In this document: positions 44,619-54,225 of the stretch, in pieces
Layout: each line of letters starts with the position of its first letter
Numbering within the stretch: position 1 is the first letter of the stretch
NCBI RefSeq assembly: GCF_002499975.2
Contig: NZ_CP052766.1
Location: 4,250,190 to 4,314,189, forward strand
DNA length: 64,000 bases
Source of the DNA: Alteromonas pelagimontana
Lineage (GTDB): Bacteria; Pseudomonadota; Gammaproteobacteria; Enterobacterales; Alteromonadaceae
Direction: 5' to 3'
The notes under the pieces: model-generated
The model's database searches: none
What the model was told of the DNA's origin: nothing
The model's input: the letters and a program-made list of their open reading frames with translations, nothing else
Program-made: the position numbers and the translations under genes

Positions 44619-47138
44619 ATGCTCGCTACGAGCCGCATGCCATTGATGCCCGGCACAGTGATGCCCAGCACAGTGGTGCCCAGCACAGTGGTGCCCAGCA
44701 CAGTGATGCCCAGCACAGTGATGCCCAGCACAGTGATGCCCAGCACAGTGATGCCCAGCACAGTGATGCTTCCCAACCAATGCTACCATTGCGGTTTAGC
44801 CAATGATGCCTCGCAACATTTCGAAGCGGTAGTCTTAGGAGAAACCCGCCAGTTTTGTTGCCCGGGATGCCAGGCGGTGGCGCAGGCTATTGTTGATAAT
44901 GGTTTAGAAGATTATTACCAGTTCAGAACGGAGCCTGCCACGCAAAATGATTACGCTCTGGAATCGCGACTTTCGCAACTTAAAGTCTTTGATGAGCCCG
45001 CATTACAAGAAGAGTTTGTGTTTGACGAAGGAAAGCATAAACAAATTCAATTGACGATAGAAGGCATTACCTGCGCTGCCTGTGGATGGCTCATTGAAAA
45101 ACAATTGGCAAAAGTAGCGGGAATTACACAGGTTTCTGTCAACGTAGCCGAGCGCCGATCAGCGATTAGCTGGGCACCCGAGGCTATTTCTCTTAGCCAG
45201 ATTCTACTGGCTTTAAAAAAGGTGGGTTATCAAGGCCTGCCATTTCATCCTGATCAACATGAAGCTTCTTTTAAAAAGGAGCAAAAAAGCTTTCTTAAAA
45301 AATTAGGCCTGGCAGGTTTAATGACGATGCAGGTCATGATGCTGATGGCGGGTTTGTATTTCGACTTATTCGGTAACATGGAAGCAGAAACAAAACAGTA
45401 TTTTTACTGGATTGCTCTTGTGTTAACCACACCTGTAGTGCTTTATTCAGGAAGTGTTTTCTATCTTGGCGCTATTAAGGCGATCAGCGCTAAAACAGTA
45501 AATATGGAGGTCCCAGTCACACTTGCCATATTCGGCGCTTATATTGCTGGTATCAGAGCAACGCTATTAGAACAGGGCGAAGTCTACTTTGAATCCATCT
45601 GCATGTTCATATTCTTACTTTTGCTAAGTCGCTTTTTGGAACATAGAGGCCGTCACAAAGCAGCTCAGATTTCTGCGAACATGATGCAATACATTCCGGT
45701 GACTGCCACCGTGCTCAGCGACGACCAGACATTAACGCAGTGTCTTGCAAAAACGCTGACTGTAGGACAGGTAGTTTTGGTAAAGCCAGGGGAAACGATA
45801 CCTATTGATGGTACGGTACTGAGCGGTCAAACAAGTGTGGACGAATCTATGCTTACCGGAGAATTCAATCCGGTGCATAAAAAAGAAGGAAGCGGTGTAT
45901 TTGGTGGCACCGTAAATCAAAGTGGCAGTTTGACAATTCAGGTTACGCAAACTCTGAAACACGCGCTGGTGAACCAGATTATTCGCCTGCAAAGTACCGC
46001 TATGGCTACCAAACCTAAAGCAGCCAGAATGGCAGATACCGTGTCGCGCTACTTTGTCGTCGCCGTACTTGTTGTTGCCGCAGGTACCTTTACATTTTGG
46101 CATTTGCAGGGAAATGATCATGCTTTCTGGATCACCATTTCTGTTCTGGTTGCCACCTGTCCCTGCGCATTAGGTTTAGCCACACCTTCAGCCTTAACGT
46201 GCGCCATGGCTAAACTTAATCGTAACGGCATACTGTTGAAGCGAGCTGACGCGTTAGAGCAAATTACCGACGTTGATACTATCACTTTGGATAAGACCGG
46301 CACACTGACCGAAGGTAAATTTTCCATTACGCATAGCTGGTTTGCAGAGCCCGAACATCAACAATATATTATGCGAGTGGCTGCTACACTGGAATCCAGA
46401 TCGGAGCATCCTATAGCTCTGGCCTTTCACGATTCGACACTTTTTGCCATTGAAGACTTCGCGGTTACCTCTGGCTACGGCGTTTCCGGAGTAGTTGATG
46501 GACAGCGCTATCAATTAGGCTCAGCAAGATTTGGTCCCCTTGTTGAAACGGAGTGGTCATTCGCGCCCAATGTTTTTCTGTTCAATGAGCAAGGTTGTGT
46601 AGCGGCGTTTCAAGTTACCGATGCAGTGAAACATGATGCCAAAGACGTTATAACCGAACTCAATGACAAGAGCTTAATTTTGCTCAGCGGAGACAGCCAG
46701 CAAAATGTTGAGCACATTGCTAAACTCTTAAATATTCCCGAAGCTGTGGGTAACCAAACGCCGGAACAAAAATACCGCTTTGTGGAAGAACGTCAGCGGC
46801 AGGGACGCAGGGTAATGATGCTGGGTGATGGCATTAATGATGCACCTGTGCTCGCCAGTGCTGATGTAGCGGTAGCGGTGGGAAATGCAACCGACATAGC
46901 CAAGAGCGCTGCCGATGTCATATTGTTAGGGGAACATTTAACCAGTCTGCCTCGGCTTTTTCGCGTGGCGGAAAAAACGCAACAAACTATTAAACAGAAT
47001 ATTGGCTGGGCAATTGCTTATAATCTGTTGGTACTACCATTCGCGATTAGTGGCATATTGACTCCGTGGATGGCGGTAGTGGGTATGTCTGCAAGTAGTA
47101 TAATTGTGGTGACCAACTCGACTCGCTTACTTAAATAG
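44619..47138 (+). CDS. ccoI: Copper-exporting P1B ATPase for cbb3 assembly (CcoI)
   Basis: Up to 839 residues. After a repeated V-M-P-S-T segment (residues 10-49) come an N-terminal metal site (CYHCG, CCPGC), an HMA domain with CAACGW, eight membrane helices with CPCAL (about 517), the phosphorylation site DKTGT (about 555) and MLGDGIND. It exports Cu(I) to the periplasm for oxidase assembly. The start is uncertain: ATG 44619, ATGs inside the tandem repeat, and ATG 44766 just before CYHCG (the usual family start) are all in frame. None has a strong ribosome site. ccoG, often found in such loci, is not in the window. Confidence 0.9.
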   Translation: MLATSRMPLMPGTVMPSTVVPSTVVPSTVMPSTVMPSTVMPSTVMPSTVMLPNQCYHCGLANDASQHFEAVVLGETRQFCCPGCQAVAQAIVDNGLEDYYQFRTEPATQNDYALESRLSQLKVFDEPALQEEFVFDEGKHKQIQLTIEGITCAACGWLIEKQLAKVAGITQVSVNVAERRSAISWAPEAISLSQILLALKKVGYQGLPFHPDQHEASFKKEQKSFLKKLGLAGLMTMQVMMLMAGLYFDLFGNMEAETKQYFYWIALVLTTPVVLYSGSVFYLGAIKAISAKTVNMEVPVTLAIFGAYIAGIRATLLEQGEVYFESICMFIFLLLLSRFLEHRGRHKAAQISANMMQYIPVTATVLSDDQTLTQCLAKTLTVGQVVLVKPGETIPIDGTVLSGQTSVDESMLTGEFNPVHKKEGSGVFGGTVNQSGSLTIQVTQTLKHALVNQIIRLQSTAMATKPKAARMADTVSRYFVVAVLVVAAGTFTFWHLQGNDHAFWITISVLVATCPCALGLATPSALTCAMAKLNRNGILLKRADALEQITDVDTITLDKTGTLTEGKFSITHSWFAEPEHQQYIMRVAATLESRSEHPIALAFHDSTLFAIEDFAVTSGYGVSGVVDGQRYQLGSARFGPLVETEWSFAPNVFLFNEQGCVAAFQVTDAVKHDAKDVITELNDKSLILLSGDSQQNVEHIAKLLNIPEAVGNQTPEQKYRFVEERQRQGRRVMMLGDGINDAPVLASADVAVAVGNATDIAKSAADVILLGEHLTSLPRLFRVAEKTQQTIKQNIGWAIAYNLLVLPFAISGILTPWMAVVGMSASSIIVVTNSTRLLK
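44646..44765 (+). repeat. 15-bp tandem repeat, 8 units, in the ccoI 5' end
   Basis: Eight head-to-tail units of RTGCCCRGCACAGTG; units 1, 3 and 4 carry single substitutions, the other five are identical. The unit length is a multiple of three, so changes in copy number keep the ccoI frame. Each unit contains an in-frame ATG or GTG. Confidence 0.95.
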
Positions 47139-47145
47139 GCAAATC

Positions 47146-47343
47146 ATGAGCATAATCTATGTACTGATCCCATTAGCAATCGTTTTAGTGGCTATTGGAA
47201 TAGCAGTGTTTTTCTGGGCTGTAAAATCAAATCAATTTGAAGATCTTGAGCGACAAGGCTACAGCATTTTGTTTGATGACGATCTTCCCCCTGAGGAAAA
47301 AAAACTCGCGGAAGAGCGAAAAAAGCAGAATGATCGAAACTGA
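47146..47343 (+). CDS. ccoS: cbb3 oxidase maturation protein CcoS
   Basis: A 65-residue protein: one membrane helix (YVLIPLAIVLVAIGIAVFFWAV) followed by the CcoS-type motif QFEDLERQGYSILFDDD and a charged tail. It starts 7 nt after ccoI. CcoS is required for cofactor insertion in cbb3 oxidase. Its end overlaps the next gene by 14 nt. Confidence 0.93.
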   Translation: MSIIYVLIPLAIVLVAIGIAVFFWAVKSNQFEDLERQGYSILFDDDLPPEEKKLAEERKKQNDRN

Positions 47344-47995
47344 TATACTTTCTGCGTTTCTTATCGGCTTGGCAGGTGGCGTACACTGCGTGGGTATGTG
47401 TGGCGGCATTGCTACCGCGTTACGGGTGGTTACACCACCGAATGCGAATCCGTGGCCTTACACACTTTCCTACAATATCGGACGTATCAGCAGTTACACA
47501 GCAGCAGGAGCCATTACCGGCGCGATTGGTCAGATATCAACTTCCTACCTTCCTATTGCAGGGCCAGTTTTAGCCATTTTTAGCAGCCTTATGTTGCTGG
47601 CATTAGCCTGCTATTTAGGGCAATGGTGGCAAGGTTTACGTGTGGTGGAAAAAGCAGGAAGCCGCATATGGAAGCGAATCCAGCCTATTTCAAAGCGTTT
47701 TCTTCCGTTCAGAACCCCTTTACATGCCTTGCCTTATGGCATGATTTGGGGCTGGTTGCCCTGCGGCCTGGTTTATTCTACGTTAACCTGGGCGCTTGCG
47801 TCTGGCAGTGCAGCAGACGGCGCTTTAGTTATGTTATGCTTTGGTCTTGGCACACTGCCTACCTTATTGGCTGCAAGTGCCGGCGCGAAATGGTTAGTTA
47901 GTGGTTTCAGAAATCCCGTTTTTCGGCAGATGATCGCCTTTTTACTGTTTGCGTATGCTTCCTGGTTAATGGTAAAAGCGATAGCAAGTATCTGA
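47330..47995 (+). CDS. SafE/UreH-like membrane transport protein
   Basis: A 221-residue membrane protein with about six helices of the sulfite-exporter/UreH-like group. The start IGLAGGVHCVGMCGGIATAL (about residue 9) and the later GMIWGWLPCGLVYSTLTWA are the family's paired His/Cys-containing motifs. I chose ATG 47330, overlapping ccoS by 14 nt. It is commonly found in cco loci of this order; a role in copper or sulfur-compound handling for oxidase assembly is plausible but unproven. Confidence 0.82.
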   Translation: MIETDILSAFLIGLAGGVHCVGMCGGIATALRVVTPPNANPWPYTLSYNIGRISSYTAAGAITGAIGQISTSYLPIAGPVLAIFSSLMLLALACYLGQWWQGLRVVEKAGSRIWKRIQPISKRFLPFRTPLHALPYGMIWGWLPCGLVYSTLTWALASGSAADGALVMLCFGLGTLPTLLAASAGAKWLVSGFRNPVFRQMIAFLLFAYASWLMVKAIASI

Positions 47996-48037
47996 CTGGG
48001 GTATCCATTCCTTTATCGTAGGGTTCAATTATTCATT

Positions 48038-48772
48038 ATGGCCAATCAAGACAATTTTTCTATTCATTGTCAGAACTGCAGCTTCAGCCACCTCTGTTTA
48101 CCTGTCGCACTCAATAAAACTGAAATCGAGTCGCTGGATGATATTATTGAACGAAAAAAACCACTGCATAAGCACGATAAGTTGGTGCGACCAGGCGATG
48201 CTTTCCGCTCCTTGTATGCTGTGCGTTCAGGTTCGTTAAAATCCTTCGTCAACAATCAGGATGGCGAAGAACAAATTGTTGGTTTCCATTTTCCTGGTGA
48301 TATTATTGGTTTTGATGCATTGCGGGAAAGTCAACATCAAAGCTTTACGCAGGCTTTAGAAACGGCAATGGTATGCGAATTACCTTATGAGACGCTGGAT
48401 AAAATGGCAATCCAGTTTCACAAACTTCGTCACCAACTAATGAGCTTTATGAGCGCGGAAATTAAGCAACATCACGATATGATGATGCTACTTAACAAGC
48501 GTACAGCGGAAGAACGTTTACTTTATTTTTTGGCTCACCTTTCCAAGCGTTTCGAAGAGAGAGGATTTTCTCACCGTCAGTTCAATCTTAGTATGACGCG
48601 TAACGAAATTGGTAACTATCTCGGTCTGACGGTGGAAACGATTAGCCGCCTCCTTACCCGCTTCCAAAAAGAAGGCATTATTGAAGTTGAGGGCAAACTG
48701 ATATCTATAATGAATTTTGCCGCTTTGGATAACAAGCTGCAATCCATGACCATTTCCAGTCACTGTGGTTAG
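48038..48772 (+). CDS. fnr: FNR-family oxygen-sensing regulator (EtrA/Fnr)
   Basis: A 244-residue CRP/FNR-family activator. The N-terminus has the Fe-S Cys pattern (HCQNCSFSHLC) and the fourth Cys is at about residue 113 (AMVCELP). A cNMP-like sensor domain, a dimer helix and a C-terminal HTH with the FNR recognition helix VETISRLLTRFQ follow (E, S and R contact TTGAT half-sites). It should activate genes, including ccoNOQP, when oxygen is low. It is followed by uspE, an arrangement shared with other gammaproteobacteria. Confidence 0.94.
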   Translation: MANQDNFSIHCQNCSFSHLCLPVALNKTEIESLDDIIERKKPLHKHDKLVRPGDAFRSLYAVRSGSLKSFVNNQDGEEQIVGFHFPGDIIGFDALRESQHQSFTQALETAMVCELPYETLDKMAIQFHKLRHQLMSFMSAEIKQHHDMMMLLNKRTAEERLLYFLAHLSKRFEERGFSHRQFNLSMTRNEIGNYLGLTVETISRLLTRFQKEGIIEVEGKLISIMNFAALDNKLQSMTISSHCG

Positions 48773-48792
48773 GCTGCCGTTTTCTGTTTCTG

Positions 48793-48806
48793 TTGATCTA
48801 AAACAA
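48793..48806 (+). promoter_or_regulatory. FNR-like box upstream of uspE
   Basis: TTGATCTAAAACAA matches TTGAT-N4-ATCAA at 9 of 10 positions, 110 bp upstream of the uspE ATG. Confidence 0.45.
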
Positions 48807-48856
48807 CGCTTTTGTGCCTGAAGCGTATACACTTACACTGATGAGACTTCACACTA

Positions 48857-48886
48857 ATACTAATCCTCATCGATGTGGATTAGTAT
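48857..48886 (+). promoter_or_regulatory. Dyad in the uspE leader
   Basis: ATACTAATCC and GGATTAGTAT form exact 10-bp inverted arms around a 10-nt centre, 30 nt before the uspE start. It could be a regulator site or an RNA hairpin. Confidence 0.5.
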
Positions 48887-48916
48887 AAACAGCGACCAGG
48901 AGAAAGGAGGTGCATC

Positions 48917-49834
48917 ATGATCAACTATAATCAACTATTGGTGGTTATTGACCCGGAACGTGATAGGCAACCTGCCCTTTCCAGAGCGCTGGAGGTGGCT
49001 GATAAAACAGGGGCAGCTATCACGGCGATATTGGTGGTTTATGATTTTTCTTATGACATGACTACCATGTTATCTGGTGAAGAACGCGAAGCTATGCGCG
49101 ACGCAGTGGTTAAAGATAAAGCCGAATGGCTAAAGAACATCCTTGCCAACCATACATCTCAACCTATTGATGTTGTCGTGGAATGGCATAATCGCGCTCA
49201 CGAAGCCATCACCCACTATGTGACTGACAATCATGTCGATATGGTAATTAAAGCCACTAAACGTCACGATGATTTTGCTTCAATTTTGTTTACCCCCACC
49301 GACTGGCATCTGCTTAGAAGGTGTCCTTGTCCTGTTTTGCTGGTAAAAGATCATGCATGGCCAGCGCAGGGCAACATTCTTGCCGCGTTGAATGTGGGCA
49401 CAGAAGATCGTGAGCACGCACAGCTTAATGAAAAATTAACCTCTATTGCTCAGGATTACGCGAACTTACTCATTGCCAATGTCCATCTGGTAAACTCATA
49501 TCCCGGTACACCTTTAAATGTCTCCATTGAAGTGCCTGAGTTCGATTCGGCTACTTATAACAATTCGGTGCGTAATCACCACATTGAAGAAATGGAAGCC
49601 CACGCGAAGAAGTTTAAAATAGACTTCAAAAACTGCCATGTTATAGAAGGGATGCCCGAAAAAGTTGTTCCTCAGGTGGCGAAAAAAATTGATTGTGAAT
49701 TGGTGATAATCGGTACGGTGGGAAGAGTAGGTATTTCCGCAGCACTTATAGGCAATACTGCTGAACACGTTATTGATGAACTAGAGTGTGATGTACTTGC
49801 AGTAAAACCGGATGGATTTAGTTCGCGTCGCTAA
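48917..49834 (+). CDS. uspE: Universal stress protein UspE
   Basis: A 305-residue tandem Usp protein: domain 1 about 1-145, domain 2 about 150-300. Domain 2 ends with VIIGTVGRVGISAALIGNTA, like the Usp nucleotide-binding loop. The start NYNQLLVVIDPERDRQPAL is typical of UspE. It is linked in E. coli to motility, aggregation and stress resistance. An unusually strong AAAGGAGGT site lies 7 nt before the ATG. It follows fnr and probably shares low-oxygen control through the upstream box. Confidence 0.92.
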   Translation: MINYNQLLVVIDPERDRQPALSRALEVADKTGAAITAILVVYDFSYDMTTMLSGEEREAMRDAVVKDKAEWLKNILANHTSQPIDVVVEWHNRAHEAITHYVTDNHVDMVIKATKRHDDFASILFTPTDWHLLRRCPCPVLLVKDHAWPAQGNILAALNVGTEDREHAQLNEKLTSIAQDYANLLIANVHLVNSYPGTPLNVSIEVPEFDSATYNNSVRNHHIEEMEAHAKKFKIDFKNCHVIEGMPEKVVPQVAKKIDCELVIIGTVGRVGISAALIGNTAEHVIDELECDVLAVKPDGFSSRR

Positions 49835-50147
49835 GTCTGGCCTGCCAACTTAAAGTCGTGCCAAAGCGCCGTTATTGAGCGGCGCGGCTTATTCCGAGTG
49901 GGGGTTAAATAGTGATAATGTAAATCATCTACCGCTGTAACATGCCCTCGTCGACAGTTCGGCAGCTCTATTTTTTGTGTTACCAAATTTCAAAATCCCT
50001 TCTCACTGTTCAGGCAACAGGCCGTTAGCTAAGACTTATTTAATTCTCGATGAATTATCAATTACCAGTATCAATTGGTATAAGAGGTGACGGCAGGGCC
50101 ACGGCTTTTGTATAATGTTAACTTTACCAGCAATAGCAGTAACAAAA
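49835..50147 (+). promoter_or_regulatory. uspE-ttcA intergenic region with ttcA promoter
   Basis: A hairpin GCGCCG-N8-CGGCGC at 49866-49885 follows uspE. A -10 TATAAT lies at 50111-50116, with GTGACG at 50087-50092 as a -35 (18-bp spacer). The ATG at 50115 is inside this -10, so the gene must start further in. Confidence 0.6.
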
Positions 50148-51086
50148 ATGAATCAGCAAGCCGCCAGTGCCAGCCCGCAGTCTATCCATAGTTCGAAAAG
50201 CAAACAGAAATACAGCTTTAACAAGCTTCAAAAACGATTACGAAGAAATGTGGGGAAAGCCATTGAGGATTTCGGCATGATCGCCGACGGCGATAAAGTC
50301 ATGGTTTGCCTGTCTGGCGGCAAAGATAGTTATACAATGCTGGATATATTGCTGTTTTTAAAGAATATCGCGCCAATTCATTTTGATATTGTTGCGGTCA
50401 ATCTCGATCAAAAGCAGCCTGGATTTCCTGAACACGTGCTGCCTGAATACCTGCAGAACCTTGGTGTCGACTACAAAATAGTAGAGGAAGATACTTACTC
50501 AATAGTGCTGGATAAAGTGCCTGAAGGTAAAACAACCTGCTCGTTGTGCAGTCGCTTGCGTAGAGGCATTTTATATCGCACAGCAAAAGAGATTGGAGCA
50601 ACGAAAATCGCCCTCGGCCATCACCGCGACGATATGTTAGAAACCCTGTTTTTGAATATGTTTCATGGCGGCAAACTTAAATCTATGCCACCGAAGCTCG
50701 TCAGTGATGACGGTCAGAATATTGTTATCCGACCCCTCGCCTACTGTAGCGAAAAAGATATTGAGAAATATTCAAACGCTGCTGAGTTTCCTATTATTCC
50801 GTGTAACCTCTGTGGCTCTCAGGAGAACCTTCAGCGCCAGAATATCAAGCACATGCTACAGGATTGGAACAAGCGCTTTCCAGGCCGTATTGAATCAATG
50901 TTTCGTGCATTACAAAATGTCACTCCCTCTCATTTGGTCGATAAAAATCTATATGATTTTAAGGCCATTGCTACAACAGATGGTCCGGTAGACGATGGCG
51001 ATATTGCTTTCGATTCGCCGAATTTTACCTCTGCTTCTGGCATTGATGATGAGAATTCAGTGCAAATAGTCAATCTGACGGAATAA
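50148..51086 (+). CDS. ttcA: tRNA 2-thiocytidine synthetase TtcA
   Basis: A 312-residue tRNA-modifying enzyme that thiolates cytidine 32. It has the ATP PP-loop motif [10 protein letters not shown] (about 55) and the two Cys motifs CSLC (about 128) and CNLC (about 219) that hold the iron-sulfur cluster, plus [14 protein letters not shown] start it at ATG 50148 because the upstream ATG 50115 overlaps the promoter -10. The last 40 residues are acidic and variable. Confidence 0.94.
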   Translation: MNQQAASASPQSIHSSKSKQKYSFNKLQKRLRRNVGKAIEDFGMIADGDKVMVCLSGGKDSYTMLDILLFLKNIAPIHFDIVAVNLDQKQPGFPEHVLPEYLQNLGVDYKIVEEDTYSIVLDKVPEGKTTCSLCSRLRRGILYRTAKEIGATKIALGHHRDDMLETLFLNMFHGGKLKSMPPKLVSDDGQNIVIRPLAYCSEKDIEKYSNAAEFPIIPCNLCGSQENLQRQNIKHMLQDWNKRFPGRIESMFRALQNVTPSHLVDKNLYDFKAIATTDGPVDDGDIAFDSPNFTSASGIDDENSVQIVNLTE

Positions 51087-51092
51087 CTCAAC

Positions 51093-51995
51093 ATGAAAAT
51101 AGGAATAGCGCTTGGCGCCGGTGCAGCTCGGGGCTGGACACATATTGGTATTATTCAGGCGCTGGAAAAGTTGGGCGTTAAAATAGATATTGTAGCGGGC
51201 TGTTCAATTGGGGCTTATGTCGGTGCAGCTTACGCCAGCGGAAAACTCGAGGGATTAAAAGATTGGTCGTGTTCATTAACTGAATGGCAAATACTTTCAT
51301 TAATGGGAGTGGGTATCCGTCGCGGCGGTATTGCCAGCGGCCAAAAAGTGTTTGCGAAACTACAAAACGAATTTTGCGCCCCCACATTCGAAGAAATGGA
51401 GAAGCCATTTGCTGTTGTTGCCACTGATCTTTATTCCGGCCGTGAAGTAATGTTCAGCACGGGTGATATTGCAGAGCCAATTCAGGCTTCTTGTGCAATA
51501 CCCGCGCTTTTTAGCCCTGTGGCCTTTCAGGACCGCTGGCTGGTAGACGGTGCCGTGGTTAATCCTGTGCCCGTGAATCTTTGTCGGCAACTGGGCGCAG
51601 ACTTTGTTATTGCGGTAAATCTGAATGCCGATTTTCGCCCCCAACGGCTGGAGAAAATCACTGAAGAGCATGAAGAAATCCAACGCAAAACCGACCATTT
51701 CTTCACCAAAAGCTCCAATGCGGTTCGTCAATGGTTTTCACCTGAAACCAAAGCCGATAAGCCAAACGCGTCACCGCCAGGAATATTAAGCGTAATGAGC
51801 AGCTCGCTGGAAATTTTACAAGCTCGCGTTACGCGCTCAAGATTGGCGGGCGATCCGCCTGATATTCTCATTGAGCCGCAGTTAACGGATATCGGCTTAA
51901 TGGAATTCCATAAAGCGGCAGCGTTATGTCAGCGCGGTGAAGAAACAGTATCTCGCTTAGCAGAACAAATCCGGTACCAACTTGTGTTGGGCTAA
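51093..51995 (+). CDS. rssA: Patatin-like phospholipase, RssA-like
   Basis: A 300-residue patatin-family protein. The oxyanion GAGAARGW (about 8), the nucleophile elbow GCSIGA (Ser about 38) and the DGAVVNPVP motif with catalytic Asp (about 153) are intact. Residues 195-245 form a charged insertion. It starts 6 nt after ttcA and is probably co-transcribed. RssA is a member of unknown physiological substrate. Its end overlaps the converging DUF2987 gene by 4 nt. Confidence 0.88.
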   Translation: MKIGIALGAGAARGWTHIGIIQALEKLGVKIDIVAGCSIGAYVGAAYASGKLEGLKDWSCSLTEWQILSLMGVGIRRGGIASGQKVFAKLQNEFCAPTFEEMEKPFAVVATDLYSGREVMFSTGDIAEPIQASCAIPALFSPVAFQDRWLVDGAVVNPVPVNLCRQLGADFVIAVNLNADFRPQRLEKITEEHEEIQRKTDHFFTKSSNAVRQWFSPETKADKPNASPPGILSVMSSSLEILQARVTRSRLAGDPPDILIEPQLTDIGLMEFHKAAALCQRGEETVSRLAEQIRYQLVLG

Positions 51996-52627
51996 CCCTT
52001 CGATGCAATAGCCGTAATACGCAGCGGCTTCTCGGGTAACGACAATGATTTTTTCTGTTCTAACCACTGCGTTTTCAGCATCAGCATTCCGCCGTTTATA
52101 GCAGGCGTATCTTTTGGCGCGGTGTTTAACGTACCGTTTTCGAAGTGGAACAATAACCCTTCTACAGAAGGCATCATAAAGGAAAGGAAGCTTCCCATTT
52201 CGTTAAAAAACGAACGATATTGTTCAAGTAACATATCCAGTTCTTCTGCGGTATATTCCGTCTTCAGATATTCAGGCTTGGTTTCAAGCTGTACAGACAT
52301 ATCGCAAACATTGGCAGCCTCTTCAAGGTCAATACGGACTACTGCTTCTGCCATTTTCAGCACTTTCTCTGAAGGTACGGTAAAGCGGTTTTCTGATGTT
52401 ACTTCCAGCGGTAGTGTCTGTTTCTGGGTAACAATTTTTGCATCATTTATTTTGCACAGATGCCCTTCCCCAACCCGGACAAACCCGAAAGCAAACTGAA
52501 GTGCCTTGGTATCTTCATCATTTAGTTTTCTGACATGACTATAAAATCGACTGTACTCAACATTCAGCACTTCCGCATAACTTGAAAAGGTTAAAAAAGC
52601 ACAGAGTAAGAAAGTTAGCTTTTTCAT
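51992..52627 (-). CDS. DUF2987 exported protein
   Basis: A 211-residue protein with a signal peptide (MKKLTFLLCAFLTFSSYAE) and a periplasmic domain of the DUF2987 family, which is common in Alteromonadales and Vibrionales. Two Cys (about 58 and 108) could pair. Its function is not known. It is coupled by an ATGA overlap to the bax-like gene before it and is the last of three overlapping minus-strand genes (54169-51992). Confidence 0.8.
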   Translation of the reverse strand: MKKLTFLLCAFLTFSSYAEVLNVEYSRFYSHVRKLNDEDTKALQFAFGFVRVGEGHLCKINDAKIVTQKQTLPLEVTSENRFTVPSEKVLKMAEAVVRIDLEEAANVCDMSVQLETKPEYLKTEYTAEELDMLLEQYRSFFNEMGSFLSFMMPSVEGLLFHFENGTLNTAPKDTPAINGGMLMLKTQWLEQKKSLSLPEKPLRITAIASKG

Positions 52628-53415
52628 TCGGCCAAAAACTCCTGATTAAATCGAATCATTGCCTGTAATTCTTCAACATATGCCACACCACGTTCAGAAT
52701 AATTTAACAATCCTTCAGCCAGTGCCACACCCGTAACGGGCAGTTGATTTGCCCTTAAAGTTGAGCGAATATTTCGCAGATCCCGGTAAGCGTAATGACG
52801 GTTCAAATTACGCATATACGTGTAAGTAGCGCGGGACAAATTCGGAAACTTGGCGACTTCGTGATCCGCGCCCTTCGTTCTGCGAGATGGAACAAAACCA
52901 CAGCCTCGCTTAAAACACCACAAGCCGAAGAAATTGTACCCTTCCTGAGCGAACCGACTGGTTCCCCACGCGGATTCATTTGCCGCCTGTGCCAGTACCA
53001 GTTCGACAGGTAAAATATCAACTTTTTTAAGAAGTGCCGCTATCTGGTCGTCTACATCCAAATCTTCTTCAACGGCATACTCTTCCACCAGCCAGTCTAT
53101 ACGCTCCTTATCATCATCAGAAAGCGCTTCATTACTATTCACTTTCCGTTGTAACGTTTGAATATAATGGCGCAGCGACAACAGGTATTCGTTTTGCTTT
53201 TCGACTTCCGGGCGCAAATAATTAAAGAAGGTGGTTTTCTTCTTGCTGACGTTATCAATTGCATTAAAATCGGGAACCGGCTTATCTGATTGCTCAGTTT
53301 CAGGTACATCAAGAATATCCGGTTCGCGATTCGTTAATATCCAGGCATTAATGACAATAACAGCGAGAACAGCGACGGTAATTAAGACAATTTTTGTCGT
53401 TTCTGTTTTATGCAT
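52624..53415 (-). CDS. Bax-like glucosaminidase-domain protein
   Basis: A 263-residue protein with an N-terminal signal-anchor (IVLITVAVLAVIVINAWIL) and a glucosaminidase-type domain in the C-terminal half: VLAQAANESAWGTSRFAQEG (Glu likely catalytic), NFFGLWCF and a Tyr/Asn-rich end. It resembles E. coli Bax and should cleave or bind peptidoglycan in the periplasm. I start it at ATG 53415, overlapping the previous stop by 8 nt; longer frames run inside that gene. Confidence 0.82.
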   Translation of the reverse strand: MHKTETTKIVLITVAVLAVIVINAWILTNREPDILDVPETEQSDKPVPDFNAIDNVSKKKTTFFNYLRPEVEKQNEYLLSLRHYIQTLQRKVNSNEALSDDDKERIDWLVEEYAVEEDLDVDDQIAALLKKVDILPVELVLAQAANESAWGTSRFAQEGYNFFGLWCFKRGCGFVPSRRTKGADHEVAKFPNLSRATYTYMRNLNRHYAYRDLRNIRSTLRANQLPVTGVALAEGLLNYSERGVAYVEELQAMIRFNQEFLAE

Positions 53416-54169
53416 CAAACGTCGACTCATTTTTTGGTAAATGCGAAGTGGTGAGTACAGATTCTTCACCAAAAAGATCGCAATACAGCACCCCAAGAGT
53501 GACATAATACAGCGGCATTACCCAGATCAGCGCGATTCCAAAGGTTAACAAACTGATGATTAACAGCGCCGCAAAGATAAGAAACAGTGTTGCAAAGCCA
53601 GCCAGATATTTATTAATCACACGACAGGAAAGCAACATTGCAGAAGTCACTCCCATGCGTTTTTCTGCAATCAGCGGTAACGTAAAGGAAGTGGCGACAA
53701 AAACGTACAGGCCCGGCAAAACCAGTAATGCCAAACCTAATTGTACCAGAATAGAAATTACCAACTGAGCCAATGCCAATACAACTGTCATTGATAAATA
53801 ACGAAAAATATCAAAAGGGGCGACTGAACGTCCTCGAGCGGCATTGACGCCTACCATCATTAAACCAGTGGTAAGTGGTGCCATGACTAAAATAACCACA
53901 ATATCAATAACCGCTCTTCGGGTTTGGCTAAGCTGCTCTAAGTCACTTACTGAATACTGATGCATCAATATAGATACCATCACAGCGACCACAACGAAGA
54001 GCACGGCGCATGCCTGCACCAATTGCCAGATCTGTGCCTTAACAATACGGTTGGCGCGGACAAAAACATCTTTTACGTTAAACGTATAATTGCCTGCCAG
54101 CGCATTTTCTAAATTGTTTTGGGGGGAGGAAGAAGGCGGTCTTCCCTGCTCATGATTATTCAACAGCAT
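53408..54169 (-). CDS. Predicted membrane protein, DUF975/YciC-like
   Basis: A 253-residue inner-membrane protein with a polar N-terminal 40 residues and about six helices. The pattern of long paired helices with Gly/Pro (VLPGLYVFVATSFTLPLIAE) recalls YciC/BPSS1780-type membrane proteins. Function unknown. It is first in an overlapping run with the bax-like and DUF2987 genes, which suggests an envelope role for all three. Confidence 0.7.
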   Translation of the reverse strand: MLLNNHEQGRPPSSSPQNNLENALAGNYTFNVKDVFVRANRIVKAQIWQLVQACAVLFVVVAVMVSILMHQYSVSDLEQLSQTRRAVIDIVVILVMAPLTTGLMMVGVNAARGRSVAPFDIFRYLSMTVVLALAQLVISILVQLGLALLVLPGLYVFVATSFTLPLIAEKRMGVTSAMLLSCRVINKYLAGFATLFLIFAALLIISLLTFGIALIWVMPLYYVTLGVLYCDLFGEESVLTTSHLPKNESTFDA

Positions 54170-54225
54170 CTCTAGTTACAACGTAAACCAGATGCCAGTA
54201 TAACGTAAGTGACCTCAATGCCATA

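Noticed and set aside
44535..44789. Two long minus-strand frames (76 and 84 codons) across the ccoI repeat
   Set aside because: They are produced by the 15-bp repeat, which stays open in several frames. No ribosome site, and ccoI is the clear coding strand.
44600..44806. Plus-strand frame of 68 codons starting just after fixH, through the repeat in another frame
   Set aside because: The product is mostly a repeat artefact and ends soon after; no ribosome site. A leader for coupling to ccoI cannot be excluded but is not supported.
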